Below, in pieces: positions 1-5,069 of a DNA stretch of 7,995 nucleotides. Source of the DNA: Acidobacteriota bacterium (GTDB lineage: Bacteria > Acidobacteriota > Terriglobia > Terriglobales > Acidobacteriaceae); contig JAJYCQ010000046.1 of NCBI GenBank assembly GCA_021778315.1, forward strand, positions 1 to 7,995, in the 5' to 3' direction. Numbering within the stretch: position 1 is the stretch's first letter; the number at the start of each line of letters is the position of its first letter. The position numbers and the translations under genes were made by a program. The notes beneath the pieces were generated by a model, which saw only the letters and a program-made list of their open reading frames with translations, was not told where the DNA came from and ran no database searches.

Positions 1-985
1 GCACCAGGCTCCCCGCTACGTAGCACACCCCTGCCGCCAGCAGCAGCGTGTCCGCATCAAAACGCTGCCGAAGCCGCGCCAGCGACGTCACCCCCATCAC
101 CGCGCCCAACCCCATGCAACCGTTCAGAATCCCATAGCCCATCGCTCCCTGGTGCAGGTCTCTCTTCGCCACCAGCGCCAGCAGCGCCCACACCGAGCTC
201 ACAAAAAAAGTGAAAATGAACACCCGGATCAGCGGCCCCTGCAGGTCCGGAGCATGCCGCAGATACCGCAACCCCGTCCGCACCGACCCCGCAATCCGCT
301 CCTCCGGCAGCACGCTCTTGTACATCGGCTCCCGCTTCCACCGCCACAGGATCCAGATCACCCCAGCAAACGAAGCCGAGTTCAGCGCAAACACCCACCC
401 CGCTCCGTGATGCGGCACCGCATACGCCGCAATGATCAACCCACCCAGCGCCGGCCCCAGCACCCGCGCAATATTGTTGCTAGCCGCATTCAATGTCACC
501 GCATTCGGAATCTGTTCCCGCGGCACCAGCTCCGGAACAATCGCCTGCCACGCCGGATTATTCATCGCCGAACCAATGTTCAGCAGAAACGTAAACAGCA
601 GCAGCATCACCGGAGTAATCACGCCAAAGAACGTCAGTACCGCCATCCCCGCAACGCTCGCCAGCATCCACCACTGCCAGAAAATCAGCAGCCGTCGCCG
701 CTCATAGATGTCCGCCGTAGCTCCCGCCAGCAGCCCCAGAAACAGTACCGGCAAACTCGCCGCCGTCCGCATCAGTGCATTCATCAGCGGCGAAGTCGTC
801 AGCACCGCCATCAACCACGTGCCCGCCGTATCCTGCATCCACGTGCCCATCTTGGACACCGTCGCTGCAATCAATCGATCGCGGTACATCGGTATCTTCA
901 GCGGTTCAAACGCATTCGGTCCACCCGGAAGCGTCTCTTCCACTGGTGCCAGATCACTTGCTTCTACTTGCCCCGTCTCACCCAC
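1..985 (-). CDS. MFS exporter, transmembrane secretion effector type (tandem copy 1, partial at left edge)
   Basis: This is the N-terminal ~328 residues of an inner-membrane major facilitator transporter; the rest lies beyond the left edge. The reading frame opens at GTG (983-985) and runs without a stop to base 1. The translation begins VGETGQVEASDLA and includes TWMQDTAGTWLM, the loop 2-3 motif-A region GATADIYERRRLL and the helix-rich LLFTFLLNIGSAMNNPAW. It aligns without gaps to the complete paralogue at 1094-2797, with roughly 80-85% identity by eye; most differences are in the first 25 residues and after residue ~300. The family (MFS_3/EntS-like) exports small molecules such as siderophores or drugs, but the substrate cannot be read here. 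The start is uncertain: the purine stretch AGGGAG (986-991) directly abuts the GTG, too close for a normal Shine-Dalgarno. Both paralogues conserve this GTG and ~10 bases upstream, which supports it. Confidence 0.85.
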   Translation of the reverse strand, partial: MGETGQVEASDLAPVEETLPGGPNAFEPLKIPMYRDRLIAATVSKMGTWMQDTAGTWLMAVLTTSPLMNALMRTAASLPVLFLGLLAGATADIYERRRLLIFWQWWMLASVAGMAVLTFFGVITPVMLLLFTFLLNIGSAMNNPAWQAIVPELVPREQIPNAVTLNAASNNIARVLGPALGGLIIAAYAVPHHGAGWVFALNSASFAGVIWILWRWKREPMYKSVLPEERIAGSVRTGLRYLRHAPDLQGPLIRVFIFTFFVSSVWALLALVAKRDLHQGAMGYGILNGCMGLGAVMGVTSLARLRQRFDADTLLLAAGVCYVAGSLV

Positions 986-1042
986 CTCCCTATGATGCCA
1001 TTCTTTTACGTCGCCCGCTCCGCCATCCAGCAGCTTCCTCCA

Positions 1043-1097
1043 TCAATCGGCCTGCGAGCTCAATCAACCTGCGAGCTCAAGCGGCCTGCGGGCTCAA
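1043..1097. repeat. 17-bp tandem repeat between the two MFS genes
   Basis: Three units of core cctgcg(a/g)gctcaa start at 1051, 1068 and 1085, each 17 bp apart, with a 4-bp variable linker (tcaa, gcgg). A half unit (tcaatcgg) precedes them at 1043-1050. Read on the minus strand, each unit contains TTGA. The one at 1094-1096 is the stop codon of the upstream MFS gene. Because 17 is not a multiple of 3, the three TGAs fall in all three minus-strand frames. There are no unique spacers, so this is not a CRISPR array. It may be slippage at a duplication junction. Confidence 0.85.
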
Positions 1098-2797
1098 GCC
1101 ACCTCCGCTGCATGCGTCCCCGTCTCTCCCACCTGTCCCACCCACACCTGGAACGTAATCTTCGGCGACTCATTCTCGCCCGTCGTATCCTTGTGCAGTC
1201 GGTACACCTGCTCGCGTATCGCCTGGTCCGCCAGCGTCATCCTCTCGCGACTCCGCAGGAAGTCCATCCAACTCTCCATGATGAACGTCTCATTCAGATG
1301 CTCCGGGTCAGCCGCATCCCTGTAGATCCCCCAGCGCACCGCTCCGCCTCGCAGCCGCACTCCTTCCAGCAGATGAATCACACGAGTGAACTCCGCATAA
1401 TTCTCCTCCGGAACCCGATAGTCCACCGAGATCCGCACCGGCCCATCATCCGGCTCCGGCATCGCCGCAAATCCCGGCAGAGGCCGCTTCCACTGGTACG
1501 GAGTCAGGTCCGGCAGCAGCCCCTTCAGAATATGAATGCGCTGCAGAAACGGCAGGCTGGCCGCCAGCCCCGCCGCAGCGCACAGCAGCGAAACCCGCGT
1601 CGACGTCCGCTCTGCAATCGCTCCCCACAGCACGCTGCCCAGCGCCAGCCCACCCTGGAACGCCATCAGATACACCCCCAGCGCCCTCGCATACACCCAC
1701 GCCGGAACCGACATCTGCACCGACACATTCAGCGTCGACATCGTCGCCGTCCACGCAAACCCCGCGCCAATCAACGTCACAATCACCACAGCCGGAATTC
1801 TCACCAGCGCCAGAATCAACATCGTCGCAACGTAATACAGGCCCGTCGCCAGCAGCAGAGTATCCGCGTCCACCCTGCGCCGTATCCGCGCCAGCATCGT
1901 CGCTCCAATCACCGCACCCACGCCCAGGCAGCCATTCAAAATGCCATAGCCCATCGCCCCCTGCCGCAGATCGCTCTTCGCCACCAGCGCCAGCAACGAC
2001 CACACCACGCTCACAAAAAAGGTGAAGCTGAACGACCGAATCAGCGGCCCCTGCAAGTCCGGAGCGTATCGCAAATACCGCAGCCCCGACCGCACCGAGC
2101 CCGCAATCCTCTCCGTCGGCAGAGCACTCTTGTAGATCGGTTGCCGCTTCCATCGCCACAAAATCCAGATCACGCCAGCGAACGACGCAGAGTTCAGCGC
2201 AAACACCCACGCTGCTCCGCGATGAGGAACCGCATACGCCGCAATCATCAATCCGCCCAGCGCCGGCCCAAGTGCGCGAGCAATATTGTTGCTCGCCGCA
2301 TTCAACGTCACCGCGTTCGGAATCTCTTCGCGAGGAACCAGCTCCGGAACAATGGCCTGCCACGCCGGGTTGTTCATCGCCGATCCGATGTTCAGCAGAA
2401 ACGTAAACAGCAGCAGCATCACAGGAGTAATCACGCCAAAGAATGTCAGCACGGCCAACACCGCAACGCTCGCCAGCATCCAGCACTGCCAGAAGATCAG
2501 CAGTCTCCGCCGCTCATAAATATCCGCCGTCGCTCCCGCCAGCAGCCCCAGGAACAGCACCGGCAAACTCGCCGCCGTCTGCATCAGCGCAATCAGCAGC
2601 GGCGATGTCGTCAGCACCGTCATCAACCACGTGCCCGCCGTATCCTGCATCCACGTGCCCAGGCTCGACACCGTCGACGCAACCCACCGGTCGCGGAACA
2701 ACGGAATCTTCAGCGGCCCAAACGCATTCGCGCCGCCCTCCTGCGTCTCTGTCGTCACTGCCAGATCGGTCGAATCTACGTGCCCGGTTTCACCCAC
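1094..2797 (-). CDS. MFS exporter, transmembrane secretion effector type with C-terminal soluble domain (tandem copy 2, complete)
   Basis: Complete 567-residue transporter. Residues ~30-425 form the hydrophobic MFS body, with a motif-A variant GATADIYERRRLL (residues 88-100) after the second helix, a conserved NPAWQAIVPELVPRE block (~143-157) and an arginine-rich central loop (~215-250). Residues ~452-552 are a soluble domain (VRISVDYRVPEEN to ITFQVWVG) resembling the alpha/beta-barrel tail seen in longer MFS_3/EntS-type proteins. The family pumps small molecules outward across the inner membrane using the proton gradient; the substrate is unknown here. The start is GTG at 2795-2797, because an in-frame TAG lies seven codons upstream and no ATG precedes the first helix. 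No good Shine-Dalgarno is visible. A promoter-like pair lies at 2855-2883. The last residues (VGETGTHAAEVA) echo the N-terminus of the neighbouring copy. The stop lies inside a 17-bp tandem repeat. Confidence 0.9.
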   Translation of the reverse strand: MGETGHVDSTDLAVTTETQEGGANAFGPLKIPLFRDRWVASTVSSLGTWMQDTAGTWLMTVLTTSPLLIALMQTAASLPVLFLGLLAGATADIYERRRLLIFWQCWMLASVAVLAVLTFFGVITPVMLLLFTFLLNIGSAMNNPAWQAIVPELVPREEIPNAVTLNAASNNIARALGPALGGLMIAAYAVPHRGAAWVFALNSASFAGVIWILWRWKRQPIYKSALPTERIAGSVRSGLRYLRYAPDLQGPLIRSFSFTFFVSVVWSLLALVAKSDLRQGAMGYGILNGCLGVGAVIGATMLARIRRRVDADTLLLATGLYYVATMLILALVRIPAVVIVTLIGAGFAWTATMSTLNVSVQMSVPAWVYARALGVYLMAFQGGLALGSVLWGAIAERTSTRVSLLCAAAGLAASLPFLQRIHILKGLLPDLTPYQWKRPLPGFAAMPEPDDGPVRISVDYRVPEENYAEFTRVIHLLEGVRLRGGAVRWGIYRDAADPEHLNETFIMESWMDFLRSRERMTLADQAIREQVYRLHKDTTGENESPKITFQVWVGQVGETGTHAAEVA

Positions 2798-2854
2798 ATC
2801 TCTATGATGCCACCCCTAGCCGCTCCCCTGCCGAAACGTTCGTTTTCCCCGCAG

Positions 2855-2883
2855 TTTATAGTGCAGTTATGGCTATGGATCAA
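2855..2883 (-). promoter_or_regulatory. Putative sigma70-type promoter for the MFS genes
   Basis: On the minus strand, TTGATC (2878-2883) is separated by exactly 17 bp from TATAAA (2855-2860). These match 4/6 and 5/6 of the -35 and -10 consensus. Initiation would fall near 2848, giving a ~50-nt leader before the GTG at 2797. The -35 box lies inside the first codons of the divergent gene, and the -10 overlaps that gene's own -10 candidate. Confidence 0.5.
2857..2862 (+). promoter_or_regulatory. Putative -10 box for the divergent exported-protein gene (possibly leaderless)
   Basis: TATAGT matches 5/6 of the -10 consensus and ends six bases before the ATG at 2869. Initiation at the usual distance would start the transcript at or within a base or two of the start codon. 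No Shine-Dalgarno is visible before the ATG, which fits a leaderless mRNA. No convincing -35 is present 16-18 bp upstream, so this is tentative. Confidence 0.35.
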
Positions 2884-3852
2884 CGCTGGCTGCCCCTCAC
2901 CCTCCTCCTCGCCAGCTCCCTCGCCGCTCAGCAGCCAACTCCCGTAGCGCCTCCCTCCGCAACATCCCCAACCGCCCCCTCCGCCAAACCCATCCCTCCC
3001 GTCGGCCCTCTTCTCCTCGACGTCGAGCGCAACGAAAAGGCCAACGAAGCCGCCCGCAAGGACTACACCTACCACATCCATCTCGAAACCCAGGACCTCG
3101 ACCGCCACGGCAACGTCAAGAAGACCGAGAGCACCGACTCCGAGAGCATCACCGTCGACGGCGTCCGCATCGATCGCATCGTCGCCAAAGACGATAAACC
3201 CCTCACCGCCAAAGAGCTGCAAAAGGAGAGCGACCGCGGCGACAAGGAAGTCGCCAAAGCCAAAGAGCGCCGAGCCAAACACGAGAGCCAGGGAAAGGAA
3301 ACCGACTCCCGCGGCGACGACATCCTCCCCGCCTCCCGCATCCTCGAGCTCGGCACCTTCACCAACCCCCGCCGCGTCGATCTCTACGGCCGCCCCACCA
3401 TCGTCTTCGACTACGCCGGCGACCCCAAAGCTAAAACCCGCAACGCCTTCGAAGGCATCGTCCGCGATCTCGTCGGAACCGTCTGGGTCGACGAACAGGA
3501 CCGCGTCCTCGCCCGCGGAGAAGGCCACTTCCTCAACGACTTCAAGATCGGAGGAGGCCTCTTCCTCAACATCCACAAAGGCCTGAGCTTCGAATTCAGC
3601 GCCACCAAAATCAACGACGAAGTCTGGCTCCCCACCACCATCGAAGGCCAGGGCAGCGCCCGCATCCTCCTCGTCGACAGCACCAACGGCCGCTTCCGCC
3701 TCGTCACCTCAGACTACAAAAAATTCCACACCAGCTCCACCATCATCCAGTCCGACCGCCTCATCGGTCCCGACGGCCAACCCATCCCCGACCAGCCCCC
3801 CACCGAACCCACGCCCCCTGCCGTCCCGCAGCCCCCAACACCGCAGCCTTAA
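2869..3852 (+). CDS. Unrecognised exported protein with signal peptide and Pro-rich ends
   Basis: 327-residue protein of a family I do not recognise. It starts MAMDQRWLPLTLLLASSLAA, a typical Sec signal peptide with likely cleavage after Ala-20, so the mature protein is probably periplasmic or secreted. No lipobox cysteine is seen; there are no cysteines at all. Residues ~21-48 are a Pro/Ala/Thr-rich linker. Residues ~50-110 alternate charged beta-type segments (YTYHIHLETQD). Residues ~108-150 are very rich in Lys/Glu/Asp/Arg and probably helical. Residues ~155-300 contain beta-strand-like stretches (PTIVFDYAGDP, LVGTVWVDEQDRVLARGEGHF, SFEFSATKINDEVWLPTTIEG). The tail after ~300 is Pro-rich. 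The alternation of long strands is reminiscent of LolA/RseB-like half-barrels, but this is a guess. ATG 2869 was chosen because it begins the signal peptide; ATG 2875 is an alternative. The frame is open further upstream, but only as a shadow of the MFS gene. Codons end mostly in C, unlike the minus-strand genes, in line with strand-wide skew. Confidence 0.8.
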   Translation: MAMDQRWLPLTLLLASSLAAQQPTPVAPPSATSPTAPSAKPIPPVGPLLLDVERNEKANEAARKDYTYHIHLETQDLDRHGNVKKTESTDSESITVDGVRIDRIVAKDDKPLTAKELQKESDRGDKEVAKAKERRAKHESQGKETDSRGDDILPASRILELGTFTNPRRVDLYGRPTIVFDYAGDPKAKTRNAFEGIVRDLVGTVWVDEQDRVLARGEGHFLNDFKIGGGLFLNIHKGLSFEFSATKINDEVWLPTTIEGQGSARILLVDSTNGRFRLVTSDYKKFHTSSTIIQSDRLIGPDGQPIPDQPPTEPTPPAVPQPPTPQP

Positions 3853-3892
3853 AGAAATAACAGGAGGGTAGAGCCACAGCTCTTCCCTCCTG
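3849..3892 (-). terminator. Strong hairpin terminator of the cold shock gene
   Basis: Arms caggaggg (3861-3868) and ccctcctg (3885-3892) pair perfectly, as do agagc (3870-3874) and gctct (3879-3883), with one T-T mismatch and a 4-nt loop. That is 13 pairs in all. On the minus strand it is followed by T-rich TTATTTCTTTAA, giving an intrinsic terminator for csp. It begins 9 bp after the stop of the convergent gene, but on the plus strand it lacks a T tract, so action on that strand is less certain. Confidence 0.75.
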
Positions 3893-3941
3893 CCTTGTGA
3901 ACGAAACTCACCCACCCGATCTGCATCCTCTTCGCCGAAGC

Positions 3942-4142
3942 TTAGAGAGGCTGAACGTCGGACGCCTGCCAACCCTTCGGTCCCTTTACCACGTTGAACT
4001 GAACGGCCTGACCCTCTTGTAGACTCTTGAAACCATTGGAGTTGATCGCCGAATAATGCACGAATACGTCCTCACCATTCTGACGGCTGATGAAGCCAAA
4101 ACCCTTGGCGTCGTTGAACCACTTCACTGTTCCCTGTTCCAT
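3942..4142 (-). CDS. csp: CspA-family cold shock protein
   Basis: 66-residue single cold shock domain, the normal length for the family. It begins [18 protein letters not shown], which contains the RNP1 motif KGFGFI (residues 13-18), and carries the RNP2-type segment VFVHY (~26-30). The aromatic residues that stack on single-stranded RNA or DNA are present (W8, F15, F17, F27, H29). The family binds nascent RNA in the cytoplasm and melts secondary structure, acting as an RNA chaperone or antiterminator in cold or general growth. The start ATG at 4140-4142 is preceded by AAGGA (4153-4157) with 10-nt spacing. The 180-bp upstream region and the cmk terminator suggest an independent transcript with a long leader, as is common in csp genes. 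The sequence does not tell whether it is cold-inducible or constitutive. Confidence 0.95.
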   Translation of the reverse strand: MEQGTVKWFNDAKGFGFISRQNGEDVFVHYSAINSNGFKSLQEGQAVQFNVVKGPKGWQASDVQPL

Positions 4143-4270
4143 AGCTGGTAAATCCTTGTCATTGGCTTTGACGCTGAATCCAAATCGGGGCTTCGGCTAC
4201 TGCACTTGCTGAAAACCAATCTGTTTCAAACGATGGGGAAATGTTAGCACGACAGCCTACTTTTCCACCG
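4143..4270 (-). promoter_or_regulatory. Upstream/leader region of the cold shock gene
   Basis: This stretch between cmk's terminator and csp is visibly AT-richer than its surroundings and lacks a credible ORF. It should hold the csp promoter and a leader of up to ~120 nt. No -35/-10 pair is convincing; the best -10 guess is TAACAT (minus strand, about 4242-4247) without a good -35. An imperfect inverted repeat TGAAAAC/GTTTCA lies at about 4210-4228. Confidence 0.4.
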
Positions 4271-4319
4271 AAAAAAATGAAAAGAGCGAAATCTGCACAA
4301 ATTTCAGTGCAAACTGCTC
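4271..4319 (-). terminator. Probable intrinsic terminator after cmk
   Basis: Read on the minus strand, GAGC (4316-4319) pairs with GCTC (4284-4287). Inside it, TTTGCAC pairs with GTGCAGA around loop TGAAATTT, with a small asymmetric internal loop. The stem is followed by TTTTCATTTTTTT (4271-4283). It starts four bases after the cmk stop, the position expected for its terminator. The internal loop makes it weaker than the hairpin at 3861-3892. Confidence 0.55.
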
Positions 4320-4322
4320 GCC

Positions 4323-5066
4323 CTATTGCACTTGCGGCTCCCCAACATGCGTCCGAACGATCGTCTCTGCCGCCGCCAGCACCTCATCCAGCGTCATGCT
4401 CGTTGAGTCCAGAATCACCGCATCCTCCGCTGGCCGCAGCGGAGATTCCGCCCGGTTCCGGTCCCGCGCATCCCGCTCCTTCAGCTCGCGGACCACGGCT
4501 TCCTCCGTCACCTCAGCCTGCGCCGGACTACCCTGCCGGTAACGCCGATTCCCTCTCACCTCAGGGGCAGCATCAAGAAAAATCTTTACCTCGGCGTCCG
4601 GAAACACCACCGTCCCAATATCGCGGCCTTCCATCACTACACCGCCACTCACGCCAAGCACCCTCTGCTGCTCCACCATCCACTCCCGCAGCCTCGGATG
4701 CACCGACACCCGCGACGCCGCCGACGTCACATCCACATCCCTCACCCGCCGCGACACATCCACGCCGTCCAGCAGCACCACATTGCCCTCCATCTGAGGC
4801 TTCAGCGCAATCCGCGTCCGCCCCGCCAGCTCCAGCAACTCGTCCTCTTCATCGAACCCAAGGTCGTTGTCGATCGCCTTCAACGCCAGCGCCCGATACA
4901 TCGCCCCCGTCTCTAGGTTCAAAAACCCAAAGCGCCGCGCCAGATGCGCCGCCATCGTGCTCTTGCCCGCGCCAGCCGGCCCGTCAATCGCGATCACCGG
5001 CCGCTCCCGTCGTCTCGTTGCTGCAGCCGTTGCGACCAATCCAGTCTCCGCTGGGGACGTGCTCAT
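4323..5066 (-). CDS. cmk: Cytidylate kinase
   Basis: 247-residue cytoplasmic (d)CMP kinase that transfers phosphate from ATP to CMP/dCMP, giving CDP/dCDP for RNA, DNA and lipid precursor synthesis. The P-loop GPAGAGKST is at residues 29-37, preceded by the strand PVIAIDG. LETGAMYRAL (51-60) and the CMP-binding-domain stretch SAASRVSVHPRLR (~115-127) follow. VVMEGRDIGTVVFPDA (143-158) is a family hallmark, and the lid region ERDARDRNRAESPL (197-210) carries the RDxxDxxR-type signature. The protein is ~20 residues longer than typical family members because of an N-terminal Ala/Thr/Arg-rich extension. ATG 5066 has a well-placed GAGGAG (5073-5078) that overlaps the end of the preceding gene, whose stop is only 3 bp away, so translation is probably coupled. 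An internal GTG (4997) with GGGAG in front would give the usual length. Confidence 0.97.
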   Translation of the reverse strand: MSTSPAETGLVATAAATRRRERPVIAIDGPAGAGKSTMAAHLARRFGFLNLETGAMYRALALKAIDNDLGFDEEDELLELAGRTRIALKPQMEGNVVLLDGVDVSRRVRDVDVTSAASRVSVHPRLREWMVEQQRVLGVSGGVVMEGRDIGTVVFPDAEVKIFLDAAPEVRGNRRYRQGSPAQAEVTEEAVVRELKERDARDRNRAESPLRPAEDAVILDSTSMTLDEVLAAAETIVRTHVGEPQVQ

Positions 5067-5069
5067 GGT

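Noticed and set aside
1..985. Left-edge MFS gene as a pseudogene
   Set aside because: The frame is intact from GTG to the edge with conserved MFS motifs; it is only cut by the window.
152..2947. Very long plus-strand open frame (931 codons) opposite the MFS genes
   Set aside because: The translation is an implausible Arg/His/Gln/Pro-rich low-complexity sequence and appears twice in parallel with the two MFS paralogues. It is an antisense shadow of GC-skewed codons.
2776..3576. Minus-strand open frame (266 codons) opposite the exported-protein gene
   Set aside because: It is Gly/Val/Asp-rich with no domain, while the plus-strand frame has a signal peptide and sensible composition.
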